Shown here one piece after another: positions 41,139 through 48,337 of a DNA stretch of 64,000 bases. The DNA comes from Mangrovicoccus sp049603835 (GTDB lineage: Bacteria > Pseudomonadota > Alphaproteobacteria > Rhodobacterales > Rhodobacteraceae): positions 124,001 through 188,000 of the forward strand of contig JBMYSZ010000003.1 of NCBI GenBank assembly GCA_049603835.1, given 5' to 3'. The notes under the pieces were generated by a model that saw only the letters and a program-made list of their open reading frames with translations, was not told the DNA's origin and did no database searches. Numbering within the stretch: the first letter of the stretch is position 1; every line of letters begins with the position of its first letter. The translations under genes and the position numbers were made by a program.

Positions 41139-42440
41139 GTGCCACCGAATTTAACGCCCAATTGCTCTGATCCCGGAAGCCCGGTTGAGGTCACTGATCG
41201 CGTTCACTGGATCGGTGCGCTTGACCCAGATCTGCGCGTTTTTGATGTGATCCTGCGCACAGCCAATGGCACCAGCTATAATTCCTATACGGTACGCGGC
41301 AGCGAAGGCGTCGCGGTGATTGATACGGTCAAGCAAGGTTTTACCGAAGAATTCCTCACCCGGCTTGAAGCCGTGGCCAGCTATGACGAAATCACCGCTT
41401 TGGTGCTTAATCACCTAGAGCCCGATCACACCGGCGCCGTGCCGGAATTGCTGCGCCGTGCGCCGCAAGCGGTGATCCATGTCTCGCCCCGCGGTCTCGA
41501 AGTGCTCAAGGCGCTTTTGAAGGATGATTTCGAGAAATACGAAGTCCGGATCGTGCGCACCGGCGATACCGTGTCTTTGGGCGATCGGACTTTGCGTTTT
41601 CTGACAACGCCTTATGTCCATTGGCCCGATACGCAATGCACCTATCTCGAAGAGCAAGAGCTGCTATTCACCTGCGATCTTATGGGCTGCCATTTCTGTG
41701 ATGAGCGGCTTTTCAATGACCGGGTTGGCGACTTCCGCTTTTCCTTTGAATATTACTTCGATCACATTATGCGCCCCTTCCGCCGCTATGTGACCGATGC
41801 GCTGGACCTGATCGAGCCGCTTGATATTTCGATGATCGCCCCGGCGCATGGGCCGATCCTGCGCAGCCATCCGCGGGAATATATCGTGCATTATCGCAGG
41901 CTTTTGACCAAACGCCTGGCCAGCGAAGTGGGTGACGAAAAAACCCTGCTGATCTTTTATGTCTCGGCCTATGGCGCGACCTCGCAAATGGCTTATGCGG
42001 TTTATGCGGGCGCGGCGGAAACGCCTGGGGTACGGGTGTCGCTTTTCGATCTCGAAGTGGGCGAAGTGCATCCTTTTGTCGACCTGATCGAAGAGGCCGA
42101 TGCCCTGGTCTTTGGCACACCCACGATCAATGGCGATGCGGTTAAAACCGTTTGGGATCTACTGGCCAGCCTTGTGGATATCGAAACCAAGGGCAAGCTG
42201 GGCGCTGCTTTTGGATCCTATGGCTGGACCGGCGAGGCGGTGAAAATGGTCGAGGCCCGGATGCAGGGGCTGAAAATGCGTGTGCCCGTACCGGGTCTGC
42301 GGATCAAGCTGCATCCCACCGAAGCTGAATTGGAAGACTGCCGAGAATTTGGCCGCTCTTTGGCCAATCACCTGACCGGCAATATCGCGCCGCGCGAAAT
42401 CGATCTGTCGGATCTGCTCGGCCAAACCCCTGCAGAATAA
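41139..42440 (+). CDS. fprA: Flavodiiron protein (FprA-type A flavoprotein)
   Basis: A 433-aa soluble enzyme that reduces O2 to water (or NO to N2O). The metallo-beta-lactamase half carries the diiron ligands in LNHLEPDHTG, the His of YVHWPDTQ, the Asp of FTCDLMG and the His of APAHGPIL. The flavodoxin half (from about residue 270) binds FMN: LLIFYVSAYGATSQMA, FGTPTINGDA and AFGSYGWTGEAV. Start GTG 41139 has AAAGGGAG seven bases upstream; an in-frame TTG at 41088 is rejected. It is the first gene of a six-gene operon and probably protects oxygen-labile ferredoxin, Rnf or nitrogenase chemistry. Confidence 0.93.
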   Translation: MPPNLTPNCSDPGSPVEVTDRVHWIGALDPDLRVFDVILRTANGTSYNSYTVRGSEGVAVIDTVKQGFTEEFLTRLEAVASYDEITALVLNHLEPDHTGAVPELLRRAPQAVIHVSPRGLEVLKALLKDDFEKYEVRIVRTGDTVSLGDRTLRFLTTPYVHWPDTQCTYLEEQELLFTCDLMGCHFCDERLFNDRVGDFRFSFEYYFDHIMRPFRRYVTDALDLIEPLDISMIAPAHGPILRSHPREYIVHYRRLLTKRLASEVGDEKTLLIFYVSAYGATSQMAYAVYAGAAETPGVRVSLFDLEVGEVHPFVDLIEEADALVFGTPTINGDAVKTVWDLLASLVDIETKGKLGAAFGSYGWTGEAVKMVEARMQGLKMRVPVPGLRIKLHPTEAELEDCREFGRSLANHLTGNIAPREIDLSDLLGQTPAE

Positions 42441-42455
42441 AGGAAAGGAGCCCCC

Positions 42456-42743
42456 ATGGCCCATGCAAAACTGACCTTTGACGATGTGGCACTGACCGTG
42501 AATGTTCCCGCTGGCACTCGGATCATAGAGATTTCCGAGAAAGTCGGCGCCGGCATCACTTATGGCTGCCGGGAAGGCGAATGCGGCACTTGCCTGACCC
42601 GCGTTGTGGAAGGCGGCGAAAATCTGAGCGAGCCTTCGGCGCTGGAACAGCGGGTACTGAAGGAAAACCTTGCGGGTCAGAATGATCGCTTGGCCTGCCA
42701 GTGTCAGGTTTTGGGCGGCAATATCAAAATCCGCCCAGCCTAA
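42456..42743 (+). CDS. 2Fe-2S ferredoxin (FdxC-like)
   Basis: A 95-aa plant-type ferredoxin. The cluster Cys are in YGCREGECGTCLTRV (spacing C-x4-C-x2-C) and the fourth in DRLACQCQV. It lies 15 bases behind the flavodiiron gene. In Rhodobacter capsulatus a 2Fe-2S ferredoxin (FdxC) is encoded with fdxN and rnf, which this arrangement resembles; orthology is not proven. Confidence 0.88.
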   Translation: MAHAKLTFDDVALTVNVPAGTRIIEISEKVGAGITYGCREGECGTCLTRVVEGGENLSEPSALEQRVLKENLAGQNDRLACQCQVLGGNIKIRPA

Positions 42744-42754
42744 CGCCGCGCGAT

Positions 42755-42770
42755 TGGCACGGCTCCTGCT
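42755..42770 (+). promoter_or_regulatory. Third sigma-54 (-24/-12) promoter, before the 4Fe-4S ferredoxin
   Basis: TGGCACG (42755-42761), four bases, CTGCT (42766-42770). The GG and GC are correctly spaced; only the first T of TTGCT is replaced by C. Expected start near 42781; the ferredoxin ATG is 42813. Confidence 0.6.
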
Positions 42771-42812
42771 TCACTTCTTTAGCCAGATCTCTCAAGCGAA
42801 AGGACCTCCCCC

Positions 42813-43019
42813 ATGGCTATGTTTATCAATGCTGACCTTTGCACCTCTTGTGGCGATTGCGAACCGGTTTGCCCGACCAGCGCCATCATCCCGAAAAAAG
42901 GCGTTTTCTTCGTGAAAGCCGAAACTTGCACCGAATGCGAGCCGGATCACGACATGCCGCAATGCCTGAGCGTCTGCATGGAAGACGGCTGCATTGTCTA
43001 TGCAGATGAGGCAGCGTGA
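42813..43019 (+). CDS. fdxN: 4Fe-4S ferredoxin (FdxN-like)
   Basis: A 68-aa ferredoxin with two cluster motifs: CTSCGDCEPVCPTSAI and CTECEPDHDMPQCLSVCMEDGC, the second with the long insertion typical of nif-associated ferredoxins. In Rhodobacter capsulatus FdxN (FdI) is the electron donor to nitrogenase, and Rnf feeds electrons to it. A sigma-54-like element precedes it. The stop overlaps the GTG start of the RseC-like gene. Confidence 0.88.
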   Translation: MAMFINADLCTSCGDCEPVCPTSAIIPKKGVFFVKAETCTECEPDHDMPQCLSVCMEDGCIVYADEAA

Positions 43020-43498
43020 GCGAAACGCTTCTCTCTGAGGATGGGTTTGAGGCCGCCCCGCGTCTCAGCCATGTTCTGACTGTTGCCGAATGGCAGGATG
43101 GTCAGGCACGGCTGACCGGCGCGCGGGCCTCGGCCTGTAGTGCTTGTGCCGCCAAAACCGGCTGTGCCACAGGTGCGATCAATGAGGCTATGGGCGGGGA
43201 AACTCATCTGACCCTGCCTTATGCCAAGCCCCTGACCCCCGGCGACCAGGTGGTGGTAAGCCTGCCATCGAAAGCTTTCCTCAGTGTAGCCTTGCGCGCC
43301 TATCTCTTGCCGCCGCTAAGTCTGGCATTTGCCGCTTTGGTCGCGAGCCTTCTGGGGCTCTCCGATTTGGGCACAGCTCTTTTGTGCCTGCCATTTCTGG
43401 GGCTGGGCTTTCTGCCGCTTTTACGGGCGGAAAAACGCGCCGCTGGCCTGTCCGAGCTTCGGATTGACGGCCCCGCCAGCGCGGGATCTGCCCCATGA
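43016..43498 (+). CDS. rseC: RseC/MucC-like membrane protein
   Basis: A 160-aa protein with an N-terminal Cys-rich part (ACSACAAKTGCATG) of the RseC type and two membrane helices (residues 85-110 and 118-140). In E. coli RseC and ApbE help the Rsx/Rnf complex reduce SoxR; RseC-like proteins often travel with rnf genes. Start GTG 43016 overlaps the ferredoxin stop, and its own stop overlaps apbE. Confidence 0.85.
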   Translation: MSETLLSEDGFEAAPRLSHVLTVAEWQDGQARLTGARASACSACAAKTGCATGAINEAMGGETHLTLPYAKPLTPGDQVVVSLPSKAFLSVALRAYLLPPLSLAFAALVASLLGLSDLGTALLCLPFLGLGFLPLLRAEKRAAGLSELRIDGPASAGSAP

Positions 43499-44640
43499 CC
43501 CGCTTTCGCCCGATGCTTGCCTCTTGGCTGGCTTTGGGCGCAGCTTTCGCCCTTTGTGCGCTGCTCAGCATCGCGGCATGGCAGAAATGGACCGCAAAAG
43601 GCAGCGCAAGCAGTAGTTTCTATGTCTTTGGCACTCTGGTTGAGGTGGTTTTATACGACATCCGGCCAGAGCAAGCCCAAACGGCCTTTGCCGGTTTATC
43701 CCATGATTTCCGTCAGATGCATCGCGATTGGCATGCTTGGCGCGATGGGGAGCTGACCCGGCTGAACCGCCAGCTTGCCCAAGGCCAAGCCATGCAAGTC
43801 AGCCCCGCGCTGGCCCAATTGCTGCGCCAAGGCCAAGCTTTATCCGCCGCGAGTGACGGTCTGTTCAACCCCGCTATTGGCCGTTTGATCGCAGCTTGGG
43901 GCTTTCATGACGATTTACCGCCCGAAGCGCCGCTCCCCGCTCCGGCGCATATCGCTGAACTGGTGGCCGCAAATCCGCGCATGTCGGATCTGGAAATTTC
44001 GCCGAATAATATCGTCAGTTCGCGCAATACTGCCCTAGCGCTGGATCTAGGCGCTTATGCCAAGGGCGCGGCGCTGGATCTGGCGGCGGCAAAGCTAGAG
44101 CGGCTGGGCATTCGCCATGCGGTGTTGAATGCCGGAGGGGATGTCACGGTAATGGGACGCCATGGCGCGCGGCCCTGGCGCGTGGCGATCCGCGACCCGT
44201 TTGGCTGGGGTGCGATTGCTGCGCTGGATGTGCAGGCGGGGGAGTCCGTTTATACGTCTGGCAATTATGAGCGCTTCCTTGATCAGGACGGCGCACGATT
44301 TTCCCATATTCTCGATCCGCGCAACGGTTGGGCTTTGCGCGATGTGGTCTCCGTCACCGTTCTGGCGGAAAATGGCGCCCTTGCCGATGCCGCCGCCACC
44401 GCGCTGAGCGTCGCCGGAGCCCAAGACTTCGCCCGTATCGCCGCCGCAATGGGTACCCCCGCCGCGCTATTGATCAATGACCAGGGCCAGCTTTTTGCCA
44501 CCCCTGCCATGGCTGCGCGCCTCGATTTGCTGGGCGCAGACCAGAGCCTAAGCCTGACCACCCTTCCCTTGGCACGCAACCTGCTTCGAGAAACTGACAG
44601 GGCAGCCGCCGTACAAAGCATGCAAAGGATCTCTCTATGA
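43495..44640 (+). CDS. apbE: FAD:protein FMN transferase (ApbE / RnfF)
   Basis: A 381-aa exported enzyme that attaches FMN through a phosphoester to Thr in RnfG and RnfD. The N-terminal hydrophobic signal-anchor (SWLALGAAFALCALLSIAA) places it in the periplasm. Family motifs: the opening FYVFGTLVEVVLY, DLGAYAKGAALDLA, VLNAGGDVTVMG, and GARFSHILDPRNGWAL near the Mg2+ site. The Rhodobacter capsulatus rnfF gene encodes an ApbE protein, so this is the expected partner of the rnf operon. Confidence 0.93.
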   Translation: MTRFRPMLASWLALGAAFALCALLSIAAWQKWTAKGSASSSFYVFGTLVEVVLYDIRPEQAQTAFAGLSHDFRQMHRDWHAWRDGELTRLNRQLAQGQAMQVSPALAQLLRQGQALSAASDGLFNPAIGRLIAAWGFHDDLPPEAPLPAPAHIAELVAANPRMSDLEISPNNIVSSRNTALALDLGAYAKGAALDLAAAKLERLGIRHAVLNAGGDVTVMGRHGARPWRVAIRDPFGWGAIAALDVQAGESVYTSGNYERFLDQDGARFSHILDPRNGWALRDVVSVTVLAENGALADAAATALSVAGAQDFARIAAAMGTPAALLINDQGQLFATPAMAARLDLLGADQSLSLTTLPLARNLLRETDRAAAVQSMQRISL

Positions 44641-45626
44641 CCGCTCAGACCCAATCCCGCCGCCGCTTTCTTTTGGGCTGCGCTACAGGCGCTGTCGCTA
44701 TGGGCACTGCTGGGCTGGTGGCCTCTCGCACCGAAGCCGCGCGCTTTGCCATTATCGGCGCCGGTCCCGCGGGTGTCAGCGCGGCGCATGCCCTGCGCCA
44801 AGCCCATCCCAATGCGCTGATCCAAATCATCGAACGCGACCCTAGCCGTCTTAGCCGGACTGCCGCACCGCAAACCGCCTTTGCCCAGCCGGGGCTTGGG
44901 CTGACAGCCGGGGATCTGGATGCCGCCGGGATTGAGCTCGTCATAGACGATGTCACCGCTATTGACTGGGATGCAGGGCGGGTAGAGCTTTTCAGCCGCC
45001 GCCAGGTCATTGCCGATCAAATCCTATTGGCCCCGGGCGTTGCCGCGCGGGAGGAAGCCATCGAAGGTCTGACCCCGCGCAGCCGTCATTTATGGCCCGC
45101 CGCATGGGGCAGCCAGGCAGAGGCACGGCGCCTTTCCGCTCAGCTGGCCGCACTAGAGCCCGGTGCCCATATGGTGCTGCGCCTGCCCAAAGGCTTTGAC
45201 TATGCACCAGAAATCATCGCGCATCGGGCCGAAACCCTGTTGCGCCATAGTCCAAACAGCAAGCTGACGGTTCTGGATGGCGGGCTCCATTCCGCTGCTG
45301 CACCCTTGGTTGCCACGAGGCTAGCGCCGCGCCTCTCTTGGGTTCAGGATGTGACGATCCACAAAATCGAGCCAGATCGCGGCATGATCGACAGCTCTGC
45401 CGGGAATTTGCGCGCGGATCTGGTGAATTTCGTGCCGCAGCTGGGCGCCGCTAAATTGGCCCAGGCTACGGGCCTGACGGATCCAAGCGGCTGGTGCCCT
45501 TGCGACCAAACCGGCCGCTCCAAGCTGCGGGAAAACGCGATTATCCTTGGCGATGCGCAGCAAGGCGCGCGGCGCAGCCTAAGCCAAGCGGCGCAATCCG
45601 GGCGCGCCATGCCGGTCACGCTTTAA
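44637..45626 (+). CDS. Tat-exported FAD-dependent oxidoreductase (FccB-like)
   Basis: A 329-aa flavoprotein. The N-terminus SRRRFLLGCATGAVAMGTAGL is a twin-arginine signal, so folding with cofactor precedes export. ARFAIIGAGPAGVSAAHALR is the FAD-binding GxGxxG segment, ILLAPGV a second nucleotide contact, and WCPCDQTG near residue 288 resembles the C-terminal part of the sulfide dehydrogenase flavoprotein (FccB) family. It overlaps apbE by four bases and ends the operon. Its donor and acceptor are unknown; a periplasmic electron exchange with RnfG/RnfD flavins is a possibility, not shown. Confidence 0.72.
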   Translation: MTAQTQSRRRFLLGCATGAVAMGTAGLVASRTEAARFAIIGAGPAGVSAAHALRQAHPNALIQIIERDPSRLSRTAAPQTAFAQPGLGLTAGDLDAAGIELVIDDVTAIDWDAGRVELFSRRQVIADQILLAPGVAAREEAIEGLTPRSRHLWPAAWGSQAEARRLSAQLAALEPGAHMVLRLPKGFDYAPEIIAHRAETLLRHSPNSKLTVLDGGLHSAAAPLVATRLAPRLSWVQDVTIHKIEPDRGMIDSSAGNLRADLVNFVPQLGAAKLAQATGLTDPSGWCPCDQTGRSKLRENAIILGDAQQGARRSLSQAAQSGRAMPVTL

Positions 45627-45650
45627 ACCAGCCCAGCCCCACAAAGCGCG

Positions 45651-45675
45651 ACCAGGGTCACTTTTCGACCCTGGT
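45651..45675. terminator. 9-bp hairpin after the Tat flavoprotein gene
   Basis: ACCAGGGTC (45651-45659) pairs perfectly with GACCCTGGT (45667-45675), loop ACTTTTC. There is no T run, so termination would be weak; it may also be an operator. Confidence 0.45.
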
Positions 45676-45688
45676 GCCACCGCTGATA

Positions 45689-45781
45689 TTGCAATTGCAG
45701 CATTATTCGGCGCTTTGCCTGGCCTAACTGCGACCTCCAATCCCGTCACACAAGTTTAACGTGATTTCGCAATCGCAGCAT
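45689..45781. repeat. Repeated TGC-rich elements upstream of the CoA-transferase operon
   Basis: TTGCAATTGCAGCAT (45689-45703) and TTCGCAATCGCAGCAT (45766-45781) are near-identical in the same orientation, 77 bases apart, and lie 80-170 bases before the operon start. TGC-rich sites are known for the polyhydroxybutyrate regulator PhaR; that link is only a guess. Confidence 0.35.
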
Positions 45782-45862
45782 GGGACAATGCCCGGGCAAA
45801 AGGCGTTTGGTTTGTCCATTTAGGCTGGGGCTTGGCAAATGCCGTAATTTCGGAGGTGCCGT

Positions 45863-46519
45863 GTGAAAACCGCAACCAAAGTGGCCGATGCGGCCGAACT
45901 CATTCCCGATGGCGCGGTACTGCTGATCGGCGGTTTCATGGGCGTTGGCTCGCCGCATCGGCTGATTGATGCGCTGGTGGCGCGTGGGGCCAAGGATCTG
46001 ACCGTTGTGGCCAATGACAATGCCATGCCTGGTGTCGGCATCGGCAAGCTGGTCAGCGCAGGCTGTGTGACGAAAACCATCACGTCTCATATTGGACTAA
46101 ACCCGGAAACCCAGGCGAAATTGATCTCTGGCGAAATGGAGGTCGAGCTTTGCCCCCAAGGCACGCTGGTGGAGCGGATCCGCGCGGCGGGCGTCGGGCT
46201 TGGCGGTGTGCTCACCGCAACTGGGATCGGCACGCCGGTGGAAGACGGTAAAGAAAAGATCACCATCGATGGCAAAGACTATCTGCTGGAAAAGCCGATC
46301 CATGGGGATTTCGCCCTGATCGGTGCGCGCCAAGCGGATTATCTGGGCAATCTCGAATATTCTCTGACCGCCCATAACTTTAACCCGATCATGGCCATGG
46401 CGGCGCCGGTGGTCATCGCCGAAGCCCAGACCATTGTGCCGGTTGGAGTGATTTCGCCCGATGCGGTGAAAACTCCGGGCGTTATCGTGGATCATCTGAT
46501 TGAAAGGCCGCACCCATGA
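45863..46519 (+). CDS. scoA: 3-oxoacid CoA-transferase subunit A
   Basis: A 218-aa subunit of a succinyl-CoA or acetyl-CoA:acetoacetate CoA-transferase. DGAVLLIGGFMGVGSPHRLIDAL is the CoA-transferase family I opening; the SAGCVTKTITSHIGLNPETQ and GTPVEDGKEKITIDGKDYLLE segments fit the ScoA/AtoD group. Start GTG 45863 follows GGAGG. It overlaps subunit B by four bases. Substrate assignment rests on family and on the BKACE enzyme, whose product would be acetoacetate. Confidence 0.9.
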   Translation: MKTATKVADAAELIPDGAVLLIGGFMGVGSPHRLIDALVARGAKDLTVVANDNAMPGVGIGKLVSAGCVTKTITSHIGLNPETQAKLISGEMEVELCPQGTLVERIRAAGVGLGGVLTATGIGTPVEDGKEKITIDGKDYLLEKPIHGDFALIGARQADYLGNLEYSLTAHNFNPIMAMAAPVVIAEAQTIVPVGVISPDAVKTPGVIVDHLIERPHP

Positions 46520-47175
46520 GCATGAGCGCAAAAGAAGTCATCGCCCGCCGTGTTGCGCTGGAAGTGAAGCCCAATACGCTGGTCAATCTTGGCATTGGCT
46601 TGCCCTCCATGGTGGCCAATTACCTGCCCAAAGATGTGCATGTGTTCTTTCAGGCGGAAAATGGTGTGATTGGCCTGGGCGCCCGCCCGCCCGAAGGCTT
46701 CGAAGACCCCGACCTTACCGATGCCGGCGGTGGCTTTGTCACCGCTGTGCCGGGTGCCGCCTCCATTGATAGCGCCATGAGCTTTGGCCTGATCCGAGGC
46801 GGGCATCTGGACATGACGGTTCTGGGCGGTCTGCAAGTGGATGAGCGCGGCTATCTGGCGAATTGGATGGTGCCGGGCAAAATGGTGCCGGGCATGGGTG
46901 GCGCGATGGATCTGGTGGCAGGCGCGAAGAAAGTCATCGTCTCTATGGTGCATACCCAGAAGGGCAAGGCAAAGATCGTTCCCGAATGCACTTTGCCCCT
47001 GACCGCGATGCGCCGCATTAGCCTGATCGTGACAGAAATGGCGGTGATCGAGCCGACCGAAGAGGGCCTAGTCCTGAAAGAAGTCGCGCCGGGCGTGTCG
47101 GTTGACGATGTTGTAGCGGCGACCGAGGCCAAGCTGATCCTCAAAGACACGCCTCAGGAGATGCAGCTCGCATGA
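46516..47175 (+). CDS. scoB: 3-oxoacid CoA-transferase subunit B
   Basis: A 219-aa subunit with the catalytic Glu in FQAENGVIGLG (the E-N-G motif), preceded by LVNLGIGLPSMVANYLP. The middle GGHLDMTVLGGLQVDERGYLANWMVPGKMVPGMGGAMDLVAGAKKVI is characteristic of AtoA/ScoB. With subunit A it would activate acetoacetate to acetoacetyl-CoA. It overlaps the next gene, a MESH1-like hydrolase, by four bases. Confidence 0.93.
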   Translation: MSMSAKEVIARRVALEVKPNTLVNLGIGLPSMVANYLPKDVHVFFQAENGVIGLGARPPEGFEDPDLTDAGGGFVTAVPGAASIDSAMSFGLIRGGHLDMTVLGGLQVDERGYLANWMVPGKMVPGMGGAMDLVAGAKKVIVSMVHTQKGKAKIVPECTLPLTAMRRISLIVTEMAVIEPTEEGLVLKEVAPGVSVDDVVAATEAKLILKDTPQEMQLA

Positions 47176-48071
47176 GCGACGAGGTGCTAAAACTGGCACG
47201 GGCTTTGGTTTTTGCCGCCGAGGCCCATGCTAATCAACGCCGCAAAGGTGCTGCGCAAGAACCCTATATCAACCATCTGATCGAAGTGATGGATCTGGTG
47301 GGGCGCGCGACGGATGGCACGGATATCGATCTGATGATCGGTGCTTTGCTGCATGATGTGGTCGAAGATACCAAATTCACCCGCGCCGATGTGGCAGAGC
47401 AGTTCGGCGATCGCGTGGCTGATCTGGTCGTGGCCAATTCCGATGATATGAGCCTGCCCAAGCCTGAGCGAAAGCGCCAGCGCATCGCCAATATGCCCCA
47501 TAAGACATCAGATGCGCGGATGGTGAAAACCGCTGATGTGATTTCCAATGTCCGGGCGATGGTGATTTCCGCGCCAGCCGGTTGGACCGCAGATTGGAAG
47601 CTGGGCTATCTCAAAGGCTGTTGCGAGCTGATCGAAGCAGGCAAAGGCGCAAATGAGACCTTGGAAAGCTGGTTTAGCGAAACCGCCGCCGAGGCCGAGC
47701 GGGCCATCAAAGACGATAGCTCCATGATGATCGAAGGCCGGGAATCCGTGGTTCGGCATTTGGAATCTAAAATCGGCGAACCGGTGCACAAGGTCTATTT
47801 GCCCAATACGGATTGTCGCGAGCTTGGCCGCCCGGATGTGGAACGGCTGGCGAGATTGGCGGCGACTTGTTTTCCATCGGTCACCATTGAGACCGGCGAT
47901 GCGATTTTCGACGGCCAGCTGCGACAAATCCTGGTGGCCCGGATGCGCACCGATGACCGAGATTCGGTTGTGGCCTTTGCCCAGCGGCTATGCCTGGAAT
48001 TCGAGCAGGATTTTGTCGGCATCGAAGTCAGTGGCCGCTATATCCGGGTTTATTCGGATGATACGGGATAG
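47172..48071 (+). CDS. MESH1-like HD hydrolase with an extra C-terminal domain
   Basis: A 299-aa protein. Residues 1-175 follow the small alarmone hydrolase (MESH1/SpoT hydrolase) pattern: QRRKGAAQEPYINHL with metal ligand His 35, ALLHDVVEDT with His 61, Asp 62 and catalytic Glu 65-Asp 66, the DDMSLPKPERKR segment, and VKTADVISNV with Asp 122. Known activity of the family: removal of the 3' diphosphate from (p)ppGpp; animal MESH1 also acts on NADPH. Residues 200-299 (RQILVARMRTDDRDSVVAFAQRL) form a separate domain I do not recognise. There is no synthetase domain. Its overlap with scoB ties it to that operon. Confidence 0.8.
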   Translation: MSDEVLKLARALVFAAEAHANQRRKGAAQEPYINHLIEVMDLVGRATDGTDIDLMIGALLHDVVEDTKFTRADVAEQFGDRVADLVVANSDDMSLPKPERKRQRIANMPHKTSDARMVKTADVISNVRAMVISAPAGWTADWKLGYLKGCCELIEAGKGANETLESWFSETAAEAERAIKDDSSMMIEGRESVVRHLESKIGEPVHKVYLPNTDCRELGRPDVERLARLAATCFPSVTIETGDAIFDGQLRQILVARMRTDDRDSVVAFAQRLCLEFEQDFVGIEVSGRYIRVYSDDTG

Positions 48072-48120
48072 GCTGGCCGGTTTATCCCCGCCCGACATAA
48101 CCAAACCGACATTTCCAAAG

Positions 48121-48151
48121 AAAAAACCCGGCACAGGAAATCTGCGCCGGG
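48121..48151 (-). terminator. Rho-independent terminator of the TRAP operon
   Basis: On the minus strand CCCGGC (48151-48146) pairs with GCCGGG (48132-48127), and six T follow. It lies about 190 bases past the dctP stop; the sequence between holds no gene that I can see. Confidence 0.7.
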
Positions 48152-48337
48152 ACAAACAAACTATTTTTGCTGGGGCTTTACCCCATAGCCTGTACGGGTT
48201 CAAAAAGCGGATTTTCCGCGATCCCGTCTTCAAACTGGTGCTTTTTGCACCCGCGTGAAACAGCGACCAATTCCGGTCAAACTCTAGATAAAACCAGCAG
48301 GTAAATCATGAGTTAACCTCAATTGGTCGACGTAACG

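Noticed and set aside
35046..45626. Presence of nif structural genes in the rnf region
   Set aside because: None are found; only Rnf, ferredoxins and accessory genes occur, so nitrogen fixation is inferred, not shown.
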